A stretch of DNA of 64,000 bases from an uncultured Gemmatimonadota bacterium (lineage in GTDB: Bacteria; Gemmatimonadota; Gemmatimonadetes; Gemmatimonadales; Gemmatimonadaceae), in contig CAIRYG010000007.1 of assembly GCA_903882745.1 (NCBI GenBank), positions 101,998-165,997 of the forward strand, written 5' to 3'. This document shows, one piece after another, positions 1-9,043 of this stretch (within the stretch, counting starts at the first letter, position 1; each line of letters begins with the position of its first letter). The notes under the pieces were generated by a model, which saw only the letters and a list, made by a program, of their open reading frames with translations, was not told where the DNA came from and did no database searches. The position numbers and the translations under genes were made by a program.

Positions 1-561
1 GTTGGCGAAGCGTCCAACGGTGCCGAAGGGATCGCGCTGGCTGAGCGACTGAATCCCGACGTCATCATTATGGATCTCTCGATGCCCACGCTCGACGGGC
101 AAGAGGCCATGAAGCAGATCACAGCGAAAAAGCTGACGTCGCGCGTGATCATTATGACGATGCATGCCGAAGAGGATTATGTGGTGCCGCTGATGGAAGC
201 CGGCGCGTCCGGGTATGTCCTCAAGACAGCGCCGGATCGCGAAGTCGTTGACGCCGTGCGTGCGGTCGCGCGCGGCGACCTCTACGTGCGACCGGAAGCA
301 GCCCGCGCCTTGGCTCGGGGGTACCAGCGCAAGGATCCGTTGCGCGAAGATCGGGCGCGCTTTGAGAAGCTCACCGGGCGCGAGCGCGATGTGTTGCGGC
401 TTGTCGCACAGGGCTACTCGGCGCCGGAAATCGGGGCGCAGTTGAATATCAGCCCAAAGACGGTCGACACCTACAAGCAGCGGATCGAGGACAAGCTGGG
501 ACTCGGACACCGCCACGATTACGTGCAGTTCGCACTCCGCTTGGGATTGTTGCAGGAGTAG
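1..561 (+). CDS. NarL/LuxR-type response regulator (5' end outside window)
   Basis: The reading frame is open from base 1, so the gene begins before the window. What remains is the second half of a receiver domain and a complete LuxR-type helix-turn-helix. The phospho-acceptor Asp is in VIIMDLSMP (codon 73-75), and the conserved Lys follows in GYVLKTAP. The C-terminal third (LTGRERDVLRLVAQGYS onward) is the DNA-binding domain. It should be a transcription factor that is phosphorylated by a partner kinase; the histidine kinase starting 50 bp downstream on the same strand is the natural candidate. The first ATG inside the window (70) is internal to the receiver domain and is not the true start. 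Confidence 0.93.
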   Translation, partial: VGEASNGAEGIALAERLNPDVIIMDLSMPTLDGQEAMKQITAKKLTSRVIIMTMHAEEDYVVPLMEAGASGYVLKTAPDREVVDAVRAVARGDLYVRPEAARALARGYQRKDPLREDRARFEKLTGRERDVLRLVAQGYSAPEIGAQLNISPKTVDTYKQRIEDKLGLGHRHDYVQFALRLGLLQE

Positions 562-611
562 CACCGCAGCTGTCGCTGGTCTGCGTCTGCCACCCCCTCT
601 CGCATCGCCCT

Positions 612-2438
612 ATGCCCCTTACGACGACTCGCCGGAAGATCAGTGCCACGCTCGCCGTGGCGCTGCTGGCCTTGTTGGCGCTTGGGCTCGCCGCGCTCGC
701 CGGTGTGTGGCAGCGCGGGGGAATCCTCGCGACGGCCGGTGTCCTGCTGATTGTCGTCGTCGCGGCGTCGATTCTCGTTGCGGGGGCGAGTAGTGTGCAG
801 CACGACGTCGATGCGCGCGATGACGTGGCGCGCGCGTTGCGGCAGGCGGAGGCGCGGATGGCGGGCCTGGTATCGATTGCCGCCGACGCTATTATCACCG
901 TCGACCCGGACCAGCGGATCACGCTGTTCAATCATGGCGCGGAGGTGATCTTCGGCTATGCCGCAGACGACATCCTCGGTCACCCGTTAGCGGAGTTGCT
1001 CCCGGCGCGATTCCACGCGGCGCATGGTCATCACTTCGCGGCGTTCGGATCCGGCTCCGAGCCGGCGCGCCGCATGGGGGAGCGCCGTGAGATTCTGGGG
1101 CGCCGAAAAGATGGCGAAGAGTTTCCTGCCGAGGCGTCAATCCTGAAGCTTGAGGTCGCGGGAGAAACGGCGTATACGGTGGTGTTGCGTGATGTGACGC
1201 AGCGCCGGCGGGTTGAGGAAGGGCAGCGATTCCTCGCCGACGTGGGCGGTGCGCTGACGCGAACGCTCGACTACGACGCGGTGCTGACGGCCGTGGCACA
1301 GCTCCCGGTTCCGCGGCTCGGCGATATTTGCGTCCTGGATATTCTGAGCGCCGAGTTCTCCCGTCGCGTGATGAGTGTGAGCGGGGACCCTGCGGTGACA
1401 GCGCGATCCCGCCTGCACCCAGCCGAGCCCCCAGGCCCTGATTCGGCGTCGGCAATCCTCGACGTGTTGCGCACCAAACGGGCGATGGTTGTGAATGACG
1501 TCGATGCCAGTTGGCTCGAGGCGCATTCTGAAACCGACGAAATTCTCGACCGCGCCCAGCGGATGGGCGTGCGGTCGCTGATGCTCGTGCCCTTGATGGC
1601 CCGCGGCGATGCGTTCGGTGTGATGAGTATCATGCGGCTGAGTGCAGGATCACACTTCAGCGATCTCGAGCTCGGGCTCGCGGAGCAACTCGCCACGCGG
1701 GCGGCGTTCGCGATTGAGAATGCGCGGCTCTTTCAGGTCGCGCGTGCGGCGACCGATGCACGCGACGACATTCTCGGGGTGGTATCGCACGATCTGCGGA
1801 ATCCTGTCAACGCGATTGGTATGTGCGTGCGGGTGCTCCGGGAGAGTCCGCCGGACGATCGCGATGGGCGTCGCGATCTGGTCAACGCGATCGGCGACGC
1901 GGTGGACTGGATGGATCGTTTGATTCGCGATCTGCTTGACGTGGCAAATTTAGAGCGGGGTGGCCTGTCGGTCGAGCGGCGTCGTGAGGGAGTTGCGCCG
2001 ATTGTGGAGTCGGTGATTTCGATGTTCGAGCACAGTGCACTCGAGCGGAATGTGTCGCTAATGGCCGATGTGACGCCGTCGGGGCTGCAGGTAGACGGCG
2101 ATGCCGCGCGCTTGGTGCAAGTCTTGAGCAACTTGGTGTCGAACTCGCTGGCGCACACCGAGTCCGGCGGAACGGTGCAGCTGGTCATCCGCGCAGACGG
2201 GCCGATGGTGCGCTTCGAGGTGCGTGACACCGGGATGGGAATCGCGGCCGAGAATCTGCCGCACATCTTCGAGCGCCACTGGCGCTCGAGTGCCTCGGCC
2301 AAGCGCGGAGGGTCAGGACTTGGACTCGCGATCGCCCGAGGAATCGTGCAGGCGCACGGCGGTCAGATTTGGGTGGAGAGCGAACAGGGGAACGGGGCGA
2401 CGTTCCGGTTTACGGTGCCGTCAGCAACGTTGGCGTGA
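612..2438 (+). CDS. Membrane sensor histidine kinase (PAS-GAF-HisKA-HATPase)
   Basis: 608 residues. Two hydrophobic segments at about 10-31 and 37-58 suggest membrane anchoring with almost no periplasmic part. A PAS domain (about 85-190, beginning IAADAIITVDPDQRI) and a GAF domain (about 215-375) follow. The phosphorylated His is H393 in VSHDLRNP. The ATPase domain shows an N box near residue 511 (LSNLVSNSLAH), DTGMG at about 539 and a GSGLGLAIARG loop. With almost no sensor loop outside, the signal is probably cytosolic or membrane-borne. It most likely phosphorylates the regulator just upstream. Its 3' end overlaps the convergent glycosyltransferase by 29 bp. Confidence 0.93.
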   Translation: MPLTTTRRKISATLAVALLALLALGLAALAGVWQRGGILATAGVLLIVVVAASILVAGASSVQHDVDARDDVARALRQAEARMAGLVSIAADAIITVDPDQRITLFNHGAEVIFGYAADDILGHPLAELLPARFHAAHGHHFAAFGSGSEPARRMGERREILGRRKDGEEFPAEASILKLEVAGETAYTVVLRDVTQRRRVEEGQRFLADVGGALTRTLDYDAVLTAVAQLPVPRLGDICVLDILSAEFSRRVMSVSGDPAVTARSRLHPAEPPGPDSASAILDVLRTKRAMVVNDVDASWLEAHSETDEILDRAQRMGVRSLMLVPLMARGDAFGVMSIMRLSAGSHFSDLELGLAEQLATRAAFAIENARLFQVARAATDARDDILGVVSHDLRNPVNAIGMCVRVLRESPPDDRDGRRDLVNAIGDAVDWMDRLIRDLLDVANLERGGLSVERRREGVAPIVESVISMFEHSALERNVSLMADVTPSGLQVDGDAARLVQVLSNLVSNSLAHTESGGTVQLVIRADGPMVRFEVRDTGMGIAAENLPHIFERHWRSSASAKRGGSGLGLAIARGIVQAHGGQIWVESEQGNGATFRFTVPSATLA

Positions 2439-3609
2439 TGTTCCCGGCACCAACCGCACTATCGAGTGCGCGTCGATAGACCGCGTCGAGGCGATTGAGT
2501 TCGTCGCTCCAATCCAGTGCCGCGGCGGTGCGTAGCGCACCGGCCTGGAGGGCGCGGACCTGGTCTGGGAAGCGCGCGAGCCTGACCATCGCGGCGGCCA
2601 TGCTCACGGTGTCCATCGGGGAGACCGCGAGGCCGTTCACGCCGTCGACCAGGTGTTCAGCGACCCCGCCAGCGGGTGTTGCAATCACCGGGAGGCCACT
2701 CGCCATCGCCTCGAGCACGACCAGACCCAGCGTTTCGGTGCACGAGGCAAAGGCAAAGGCGTCGGCGCTGGCATAGAGCGCCGGCAGTTCGCGTTCGCGG
2801 TCGAGATGGCCGAGGAAGAGCGTGTCCGACGGCGCGAGTCGACGGAGACCGGCTTCCCGCGGACCAGTTCCCGCGATGACCAGGCGCAGGGTGCCCGGGG
2901 GGAGCAGCTTGCGCGCGGAGATGTAGCTGCGCACAACAGTTTCGACCTGTTTTTCGGGCGCGAGCCGACCGACGTAGAGCAGGGTGAAGGCCGTGCCGAG
3001 TCCCAGGCTCTGACGGAGGACATTGGAGCGATTCCGTGGGTGGAATCGCACCGGGTCGACGCCGCATCCCCAGCGGTGTGCGCGGTCGAGCCCGAGCGCC
3101 GTCAGGTGCTGGCGTGAGACGTCCGACGGGGTCAACGTCGCGACGGCGCGCTCGTGGAAGGCGCGGATGTAGCGCTCCACCGTGGTGCGAATCACCGGCA
3201 ATCCGTAGGCGGTCGCGTACTGGCCGAAGTTCGTGTGGTAGGAGGTGACGACGGGAATCCCGAGGCGCGACGCGGCGCGCATCGCGAGTTGGCCGACGAC
3301 AAACTCGGTGGCGCAGTGCACGATATCCGGGCGAAACTCCCGCATCTCCTGTTCGACGGCGCGCGAATCAGGAAGCGCGATGCGCACGTCGCTGTAGATC
3401 GGCAGGGGGAGACTCCGGATGCCACGGTATGCGATCCCTGCAGGACCCGTCTGTTCAGGCCGTGACGCGGCACCCGCACTTGGGTATGCGGGGCCGATAA
3501 TCCGGACCTCCCACCCGCGATCGCGGAGTCCCGCGACGGACAGCGCGGTGACGATCGAGACGCCGTTGATCTGGGGGAGGTAGGTGTCGGTGCAGTAGAG
3601 GATGCGCAT
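2410..3609 (-). CDS. GT4 family glycosyltransferase
   Basis: 399 residues with the two Rossmann lobes of GT-B family 4 enzymes. The N-terminus MRILYCTDTYLPQINGVS is typical of the family that includes mannosyl/glucuronosyl-diacylglycerol synthases. VTSYHTNFGQY lies in the acceptor lobe, VGRLAPEKQ marks the linker, and TETLGLVVLEAMASGLPV is the nucleotide-sugar binding motif. It probably transfers a sugar from a nucleotide donor to a lipid at the inner membrane; donor and acceptor cannot be read from sequence. It is paralogous to the glycosyltransferase at 5267-6472, and the two flank a phosphodiesterase and a lipid phosphatase. It is convergent with, and overlaps, the kinase gene. Confidence 0.88.
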   Translation of the reverse strand: MRILYCTDTYLPQINGVSIVTALSVAGLRDRGWEVRIIGPAYPSAGAASRPEQTGPAGIAYRGIRSLPLPIYSDVRIALPDSRAVEQEMREFRPDIVHCATEFVVGQLAMRAASRLGIPVVTSYHTNFGQYATAYGLPVIRTTVERYIRAFHERAVATLTPSDVSRQHLTALGLDRAHRWGCGVDPVRFHPRNRSNVLRQSLGLGTAFTLLYVGRLAPEKQVETVVRSYISARKLLPPGTLRLVIAGTGPREAGLRRLAPSDTLFLGHLDRERELPALYASADAFAFASCTETLGLVVLEAMASGLPVIATPAGGVAEHLVDGVNGLAVSPMDTVSMAAAMVRLARFPDQVRALQAGALRTAAALDWSDELNRLDAVYRRALDSAVGAGNITPTLLTAP

Positions 3610-3782
3610 GCTATAGACGATGCCGCGTCAATGCGACGGGCGTGTGACGGTGGTGTTACGGTCGCGTCGCGCCCACGGCCCGGATTCGTGACCGGACTGG
3701 GACCACTTCGTCCGAGAGGCGTCACCGAGGGCGGTGTTATTAAATGGCGAGCGGCGGGCACCGTGTGCGCCGTGAACTCCCC

Positions 3783-3788
3783 AAGGAG
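3783..3788 (+). promoter_or_regulatory. Shine-Dalgarno site of the phosphodiesterase gene
   Basis: AAGGAG lies 8 nt before the ATG at 3797. It fixes that start codon. It also shows that this genome uses leadered messages alongside the apparently leaderless ones described in the findings. The 187-bp gap in front holds the divergent control region for this gene and the GT4 gene; a TTATTAAA stretch near 3738 is the only AT-rich spot and could be a -10, but I see no convincing -35. Confidence 0.7.
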
Positions 3789-3796
3789 AACAGCCA

Positions 3797-4651
3797 ATGA
3801 CGCCTCGTCACGATTTGTCAGGGCCGGTGCGCCGCGTGGTACTCGTGGTGTTGGACGGGCTTCGTCCCGATGCGATTCGCCGGTTTGAGTTGTCGACGGT
3901 TGCGCGACTTGCGCAGCGCGGAGCGAGCACACTCCATGCGCGCACGGTGAGCCCGAGTGTGACCGCCTGCGCGATGACGAGCCTGCTGACGGGAGCGACG
4001 CCGGACTATCACGGGGTGCAGTCCGATCAGTTCCGACTCCCGCGCCCCAAAGGGATGCTCCATCCGCTCCCGCGCACACTCGCGGCACACTCGTACCCGA
4101 CCTCGTTCTTTATGGCCGACGTCGGGCTGCTGATGCGCCCGTTCGCGAATCAGGCGGCGTCGGTGATGGGGGTGGGGGAAGCCCGTTTTGCTGGCGACGA
4201 TGCGCACGCGATTGTTGATGCCGCGCGCCGCCAGCTCGCGAGCCAACGGCGAGGCCTGGTGGTCATGCACTGGCCCGATGCAGACCGCGCGGGACACGAG
4301 CACGGGTGGATGTCGGAGCAGTACGGCCGCGCCGCCCGCTCGATGGATCGCGCGCTGGGCACGGTCACCGAGTTGATCGACCTGAATGATCCGTCGCAGA
4401 TGCTCGTGGTGTTGGCGGATCACGGCGGCGGCGGTGTGGATCCGAAGGATCACAACAGCGACCACCCGCTGGACAACGTGATTCCGCTGATTTTTGCCGG
4501 AGGGAGCATCGTGCACGCGCCCCTTCCTGAGCCGGTCAGCCTGCTCGACGTGCCCGCGACCATCCTCTGGAGCCTTGGCGTCCCCCGCCCGGCGTCCTAC
4601 GCGGGCCGCGCCCTCACGGGCATCCTTCACGCACTCCCGGTCGCGGCCTAA
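3797..4651 (+). CDS. Type I phosphodiesterase / alkaline phosphatase superfamily protein
   Basis: 284 residues of the metal-dependent alkaline phosphatase superfamily (nucleotide pyrophosphatase/phosphodiesterase branch). VVLVVLDGLRPDA gives the first metal-binding Asp. SVTACAMTSLLTG holds the likely Thr/Ser nucleophile region. HWPDADRAGHEHGW supplies Asp and His ligands, and LADHGGGG the last Asp-His pair. There is no signal peptide, so it is predicted to be cytosolic. It starts a plus-strand run with the PAP2 phosphatase (1 nt gap) and the second GT4 gene, so it may cleave a phosphodiester linked to lipid-glycan metabolism. The exact substrate is not predictable. Confidence 0.85.
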   Translation: MTPRHDLSGPVRRVVLVVLDGLRPDAIRRFELSTVARLAQRGASTLHARTVSPSVTACAMTSLLTGATPDYHGVQSDQFRLPRPKGMLHPLPRTLAAHSYPTSFFMADVGLLMRPFANQAASVMGVGEARFAGDDAHAIVDAARRQLASQRRGLVVMHWPDADRAGHEHGWMSEQYGRAARSMDRALGTVTELIDLNDPSQMLVVLADHGGGGVDPKDHNSDHPLDNVIPLIFAGGSIVHAPLPEPVSLLDVPATILWSLGVPRPASYAGRALTGILHALPVAA

Positions 4652-4652
4652 T

Positions 4653-5267
4653 ATGGCATCGTCTACGGCATCCTCCACCCAGACCCCCAGCATGACGGCC
4701 CCCGCTTTTCGGCCGAGATCCATTAGATTGCAACGCATGTTGCAGCATGCGCTCATTCAGCGAATCGACGCGCGAGACCGCGCGTGGTATTTGCGGCTCG
4801 TCTTGGCGGAATCCGCGCCGACGATGACGCTGAATTTCTGGAAAATGCTGACGCACGTCGGTGGCGTCACCGCCAGCATCATCATCGCCTTCGTGCCGCT
4901 GGGCTTTGCCGAAGATGCGTACAAAATTGCCGCGGTGCAGGCGGCGTGGACGCTGGGGATTTCGCATCTGATTGTCCAGGTGATCAAGCGCAACGTGGTG
5001 CGCGTGCGCCCAGCCGAACGAGTGCAGTTGATTTCCCATGTGGCACTGCCCGACAAGTTCTCCTTTCCGTCGGGACATTCCGCGGCGGCGATGAGTGTCG
5101 CGTTCATCCATGCGTTCACCTTTCACTCGCTGGCCTGGCCGATGCTCGGCATCGCCACCATTGTCGGATTTTCCCGGGTGCGCGTGGGTGCGCACTACCC
5201 GGGCGACGTCCTGATTGGGCAGCTGATCGCGATCGCGACCGGCGTGCTCGTGCTCCGACTCTGGTAG
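4653..5267 (+). CDS. PAP2 family phosphatase (membrane)
   Basis: A type 2 phosphatidic acid phosphatase. All three signature pieces are present: KRNVVRVRPAE (KxxxxxxRP), FPSGHSAAA (PSGH), and SRVRVGAHYPGDV (SRxxxxxHxxxD), set among hydrophobic segments. It should remove phosphate from a lipid such as phosphatidate or undecaprenyl pyrophosphate at the inner membrane. The start is uncertain: ATG 4653 lies directly after the TAA of the phosphodiesterase (TAATATG) and suggests coupling, whereas ATG 4692 or 4737 would give a length closer to the core domain. Its stop TAG overlaps the GTG start of the next gene. Confidence 0.86.
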   Translation: MASSTASSTQTPSMTAPAFRPRSIRLQRMLQHALIQRIDARDRAWYLRLVLAESAPTMTLNFWKMLTHVGGVTASIIIAFVPLGFAEDAYKIAAVQAAWTLGISHLIVQVIKRNVVRVRPAERVQLISHVALPDKFSFPSGHSAAAMSVAFIHAFTFHSLAWPMLGIATIVGFSRVRVGAHYPGDVLIGQLIAIATGVLVLRLW

Positions 5268-6472
5268 TGCCGATCACGCGCCCTGCGTTCGTGCCTGAAG
5301 TGGCGCGTGATCAATCGGCGGTTGGACTCCGCTTGGCGATTTTTAGTGACACCTATCCGCCGCAAGTAAATGGCGTGTCCCGCACGCTCGAGCGGCTTGT
5401 TGGTGCCGTCGAAGCGCGAGGTGGAGCCGCTCGTGTGGTGACGGTGGCAGATCCAGATGCCACGCCGGATCCCCGCGTGGAACGATGGCCGAGTATTCCC
5501 TTCTGGGTGTATCCGCAGCTTCGGATTGCGGTGCCGGCCGTGTCGCGCGCAATGCAACTGCTCGATGACTGGCGCCCAACGCTCGTGCATGGCGCGACCG
5601 AGTTCGGCGTCGGGATTGCCGGGATGGTCGCCGCGCGGCAGGCGCGCATTCCATTCGTCACGAGTTATCACACGCACTTCTCGGCGTACCTCGAGCACTA
5701 CAAGCTCACCTTCATGGACGGCGTGACCTGGCCCTTCTTGCGCTGGTATCACAACGCCGGACTGCGGACCTTCGCCCCCTCGGAGATGGTCCGTGCGGAA
5801 CTCGAATCCAAGGGGTTCCACGGCACCCGCGTCTGGTCGCGCGGCGTTGATCACAGGCGCTTTGCGCCGTCCTTTCGCTCACGCGAACTGCGGGCCTCGC
5901 TGGGCGCGGACGACGACACTGTGCTCGTGGTGTATGTCGGGCGCATTGCACCTGAGAAGGGCATCGATGTGGCGCTTGAGGGCATGCGTCAGGTGATGGC
6001 GCGTCACGCGGGCACCAGAAAAGTTGCGTTCGCGCTCGCAGGTGACGGTCCCTCTGAGGCGCGGTGCCGCGCCATCGCGCCGCCAGGGACCACGTTCGTC
6101 GGGAAGCTCAGTGGGCGCGCGCTCTCGGAGTTTTACGCGAGCGCCGACGTGTTTGTCTTTCCGTCCATCACGGAGACCTTCGGCAACGTGGTGCTTGAGG
6201 CGATGGCCAGCCGGCTCGCACTTGTGGCGCCAGACTGGGGAGCGACGACCGAACTGGCCACGCCGGAGACGGCGCTGCAGTTCCCGGCTCACGATCCGTC
6301 AGCGCTCGCGGATCGGGTGGAGCAGTTGATCGCCTACCCCGCGTTGCGTGCAGGGATCGCCGACGCCGGCGCGGCTGTGGCCGCGACACGCACGTGGGAC
6401 GCGATCTTTGATCGGTTGGTGAGCGACTACTGGGAGGTGCTCGGTCAGCCCCGTCGCATCGCAAACGTGTAG
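5267..6472 (+). CDS. GT4 family glycosyltransferase (second copy)
   Basis: About 401 residues from the GTG that shares its first base with the PAP2 stop codon (TAGTG), which implies translational coupling. The N-lobe LRLAIFSDTYPPQVNGVS closely resembles the start of the glycosyltransferase at 2410-3609. It also has VTSYHTHFSAY, VGRIAPEKGIDVA and TETFGNVVLEAMASRLALV. The family uses nucleotide sugars to glycosylate lipids. Its place directly behind a lipid phosphatase fits a glycosyl-diacylglycerol route: phosphatase makes diacylglycerol, glycosyltransferases add sugars. The 3' end overlaps the convergent beta-lactamase-like gene by 28 bp. An in-frame upstream extension back to 4784 overlaps the PAP2 gene and was not used. 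Confidence 0.88.
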   Translation: MPITRPAFVPEVARDQSAVGLRLAIFSDTYPPQVNGVSRTLERLVGAVEARGGAARVVTVADPDATPDPRVERWPSIPFWVYPQLRIAVPAVSRAMQLLDDWRPTLVHGATEFGVGIAGMVAARQARIPFVTSYHTHFSAYLEHYKLTFMDGVTWPFLRWYHNAGLRTFAPSEMVRAELESKGFHGTRVWSRGVDHRRFAPSFRSRELRASLGADDDTVLVVYVGRIAPEKGIDVALEGMRQVMARHAGTRKVAFALAGDGPSEARCRAIAPPGTTFVGKLSGRALSEFYASADVFVFPSITETFGNVVLEAMASRLALVAPDWGATTELATPETALQFPAHDPSALADRVEQLIAYPALRAGIADAGAAVAATRTWDAIFDRLVSDYWEVLGQPRRIANV

Positions 6473-7404
6473 ATCTCGCGCGAGATTGCCGAAATCAGGG
6501 ACTGCGCGTCCTTCTCGTTCGGAATTTTTCGCGTCAGCACGACCAGCACATACGGTGATCCTCGGCCTTTCGGATAAACAATGGCGGCATCGTGCCAGGT
6601 GGCTGTGATCGAGCCGGTCTTGTGCGCCACGGGGGTCCCAGCGGGAAGCCCAGCGGGGATTTCATCGTTGAACTCTTGCTGCAGCAACACCGCTTTCATT
6701 GCCGCGGTGCTCGCCGCTGAGCCCGCGCGCCCCTGCTCGATGGCGGCCATGAGCACGCCCAGGTCGTGGGCGGTGGTGGTGTTGTTGAGTCCAGCCTCAA
6801 AGGCTTTGGTGTCTTCGACGCCGCGTCGCACTTGGATGTCGCGCGCGCCGAGGGCACGGGCGTGCGCCGTGATCGTCGGCGCATCGAGGAGCTGAATAAT
6901 CAGATTGGTCGCGAAGTTGCTGGAGCGGGTGATCATCCGGAGGTTGAGCTCGCGGAGTGGGACCTCTTGGCCGATGCGGTGGTACAGCGTGGAGTCGGAA
7001 TCGTCGTTGGCGTTCAGGGTGAAGGGCGACCCGTCGACGATTGAGGTAAAGCGATTTTCGATGCGCAGAGGTTGGTCGAGCCGAAGCGTGCCCGCGTCCG
7101 CCTGGCGAAAGAGCTCGATCATGACCGGCACCTTCATGGTGCTGGCGGCGTGAAACGCGAGGTCCGCGTCGAGGGCGAGCGAATCGGCGCTACTCAGGTC
7201 GCGGTACCAGACGGCGACCTCTGCGCCAGGCAGCGCGCGGATCCGGGTCGCGATTCGTGTGCGCAGCGAGTCGAGCGCGGCGCTGCTCGCGCTACTGGCG
7301 CCAGTCGCGTTACTCGCGCCACTTCGGGTGGGGAGTCCCGTGTGTGGACGCTGGACGGCGGTACAGGCTGACAGAAATACAAGGGCTGGCAAGAGGGAGC
7401 GCAT
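6445..7404 (-). CDS. Class A beta-lactamase-like serine hydrolase, lipoprotein
   Basis: 319 residues. A short hydrophobic leader ends in the lipobox-like LSAC (Cys14), so the mature protein is probably anchored on the periplasmic side. The class A signature is intact: STMK (S88, K91), SSN (about 161-163) and HKTG (K262-G264). A Glu near 203 before LNN could be the deacylating residue. Such chromosomal proteins may hydrolyse beta-lactams or act on cell-wall peptides; no resistance phenotype can be claimed. ATG 7404 was chosen because it starts the lipoprotein signal and because TATATT lies exactly 6 nt upstream. Expressed divergently from the lytic transglycosylase gene. Confidence 0.85.
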   Translation of the reverse strand: MRSLLPALVFLSACTAVQRPHTGLPTRSGASNATGASSASSAALDSLRTRIATRIRALPGAEVAVWYRDLSSADSLALDADLAFHAASTMKVPVMIELFRQADAGTLRLDQPLRIENRFTSIVDGSPFTLNANDDSDSTLYHRIGQEVPLRELNLRMITRSSNFATNLIIQLLDAPTITAHARALGARDIQVRRGVEDTKAFEAGLNNTTTAHDLGVLMAAIEQGRAGSAASTAAMKAVLLQQEFNDEIPAGLPAGTPVAHKTGSITATWHDAAIVYPKGRGSPYVLVVLTRKIPNEKDAQSLISAISREIYTFAMRRG

Positions 7405-7410
7405 GGGTCG

Positions 7411-7416
7411 AATATA
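7411..7416 (-). promoter_or_regulatory. -10-like TATATT for the beta-lactamase-like gene
   Basis: On the minus strand the order is TATATT, six bases (CGACCC), then the ATG at 7404. A transcript started from this -10 would begin at or within a base or two of the start codon. No -35 hexamer is recognisable. Same layout as at 10653, 20557, 21919, 21966 and 59284. Confidence 0.6.
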
Positions 7417-7465
7417 CGGGATGCAGGGACGGCGGAGGAACTGGGGTGGAGGGGGCGGTGCCACG

Positions 7466-9043
7466 GTGCATCGGATGGCGACGGGGCTTTTGGCCGTCGG
7501 CGTTGCGGCGTGTAGTGGGCTCCGCCCGATGGGGCGTGGGCCGTTGGTGCCTATGGCGGTGTCGAGTCAGCCCGCGCAGTCTCCGGCTCCGGTTGCCACG
7601 AGTAGTGCCCGTGATTCCGTGACGGCCGCGGCGTCGGCGACTGCTGCTGTGTCGGCTCAGGCGTCCGCGACCGCCATGGCGACGGATTCCGCCCGGCGCG
7701 ATGTTAGTCCCACCGAGGTGCTGGCCGAGGCCAGCAAGGTGTTTGGTGCCCCGCCTCCGGCTCCCGGCGCGGACAGTGCGGCGAGCGGCCCGAGTTGGGA
7801 CATCGACGTGCGCTCGTACGAGACGCACGACCGCGTGGAGTTTTTTGTGCGGATCTTTTCGGGGCGCGCCAAAGATGATTTTGCCGCGAGCCTCAAGCGG
7901 CAGTCACGATACGGCAGCATGATTCGGCAGCGCCTGAAGGCCGGCGGCTTGCCCGAAGACATGATCTTTTTGGCATTGATTGAGAGCTGGTACGATCCAC
8001 ACGCATACTCGAGCGCCGCCGCGGTTGGGATGTGGCAGTTCATGACGCGAACCGCGCGCGGCTCAGGAATGCGGGTGGATTGGTGGATTGACGAGCGTCG
8101 CGATCCGGTGCGTTCTACGGAGGGAGCGGTGCGCTACCTCAAGGGACTCAAGGACCAGTTCGGTGGCTCGCTGTATCTCGCGGCGGCTGCCTACAACGGC
8201 GGTGATGGCCGCGTGTCGCGCGGGCTGGCGCTGTACGCCGACGACATGAAAGGGGTCGAAGGAGAGGACCGCTTTTTCTTGCTCTCAGACACCAAGTATC
8301 TCCGCCCCCAGACGCGCGACTATGTGCCGAAGCTGATTGCGGCGGCGCTGATTGGCAAAGAGCCGGCGCGCTACGGCATGACCGTCGATTCGGCGCCGCC
8401 GTTCGCGTACGACTCGGTCACTGTTCCTCCGCTGACCTCCATGGCAGTCATCGCCACGACCGTCGGCGCGTCGATTGCAGATCTCAAGGATTTGAATCCG
8501 CATATCCTGCGCGGAACAACGCCGCCGGGTGACCCATTCCTGGTACGCGTTCCCGTGGGCGCGGGATCGCTCGCGGGTTCGCTCGCGGGTTCGCTGGCGG
8601 AAACAATCGCCGAGCTGCCGGCGGCTGATCGGATGGCGGTAAAGCGCGTCGAGACAAAGAAGGGCGAGTCCATGGCGTCGCTCGCCAAGAAGGCAGGAAT
8701 CTCTGCGAAACAGCTGGGCTGGTACAACCCGAAGGTCGAGCGGCTGAAGAGTGGGAATCTCCGGGCCGGGCAGATGATCTTGGTGCCCACGCACGGCACC
8801 GTAACGGCGGCATTCGATGTGCCGGATCCGTCGATTGAACGCTTCCCAAAGCGCCCCGCGCCGAAGGCGAAGTCAGCGAAGTCGGCGAAGTCAGCGAAGT
8901 CGGCGAAGTCAGGAAAGTCTGGGGGAAAGAAGTCTGCGGGGGGCACGGCGACCGCAAAGAAAACGTCACCCAAGAAGAGCTCCGCAAAGAAATCGCCGGC
9001 AAAAAAGAGCACGGCGAAAAAGCCTGCGGTAAAGAAGCCCTAG
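7466..9043 (+). CDS. MltD-like lytic transglycosylase, two LysM domains, basic tail (lipoprotein)
   Basis: About 525 residues. The N-terminus has a lipobox (GVAAC, Cys16), then an Ala/Ser-rich linker and a family 1 lytic transglycosylase domain. The catalytic Glu is E173 in [12 protein letters not shown], followed by AVGMWQFM and AAAYNGG. Two LysM-type peptidoglycan-binding modules come next (around [13 protein letters not shown] and [14 protein letters not shown]). The C-terminus is a Lys/Ala/Ser-rich tail like histone H1, unusual for this family. It should cut glycan strands of murein from the outer membrane. Start is uncertain: GTG 7466 is preceded by GGAGGGGG at 7448-7455; ATG 7421 and 7475 are alternatives. 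It ends 4 bp into moaC. Confidence 0.86.
   Translation: MHRMATGLLAVGVAACSGLRPMGRGPLVPMAVSSQPAQSPAPVATSSARDSVTAAASATAAVSAQASATAMATDSARRDVSPTEVLAEASKVFGAPPPAPGADSAASGPSWDIDVRSYETHDRVEFFVRIFSGRAKDDFAASLKRQSRYGSMIRQRLKAGGLPEDMIFLALIESWYDPHAYSSAAAVGMWQFMTRTARGSGMRVDWWIDERRDPVRSTEGAVRYLKGLKDQFGGSLYLAAAAYNGGDGRVSRGLALYADDMKGVEGEDRFFLLSDTKYLRPQTRDYVPKLIAAALIGKEPARYGMTVDSAPPFAYDSVTVPPLTSMAVIATTVGASIADLKDLNPHILRGTTPPGDPFLVRVPVGAGSLAGSLAGSLAETIAELPAADRMAVKRVETKKGESMASLAKKAGISAKQLGWYNPKVERLKSGNLRAGQMILVPTHGTVTAAFDVPDPSIERFPKRPAPKAKSAKSAKSAKSAKSGKSGGKKSAGGTATAKKTSPKKSSAKKSPAKKSTAKKPAVKKP
8570..8599 (+). repeat. In-frame 12-bp repeat coding GSLA units
   Basis: Three near-identical 12-bp units encode [12 protein letters not shown] between the two LysM modules of the lytic transglycosylase. 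It looks like linker expansion by slippage. Confidence 0.7.
8867..8920 (+). repeat. In-frame 9-bp repeat coding KSA units
   Basis: Alternating AAGTCAGCG and AAGTCGGCG units encode repeated Lys-Ser-Ala. They begin the basic C-terminal tail of the lytic transglycosylase, which continues with KKS/AKK units to the stop. Confidence 0.75.

Noticed and set aside
4784..5266. An in-frame N-terminal extension of the second GT4 gene.
   Set aside because: It overlaps the PAP2 gene in another frame; PAP2 motifs are perfect there.
6445..7404. Calling the serine hydrolase an antibiotic-resistance gene.
   Set aside because: The motifs show only the fold. There is no mobile context and no close match to a known resistance enzyme that I can claim.
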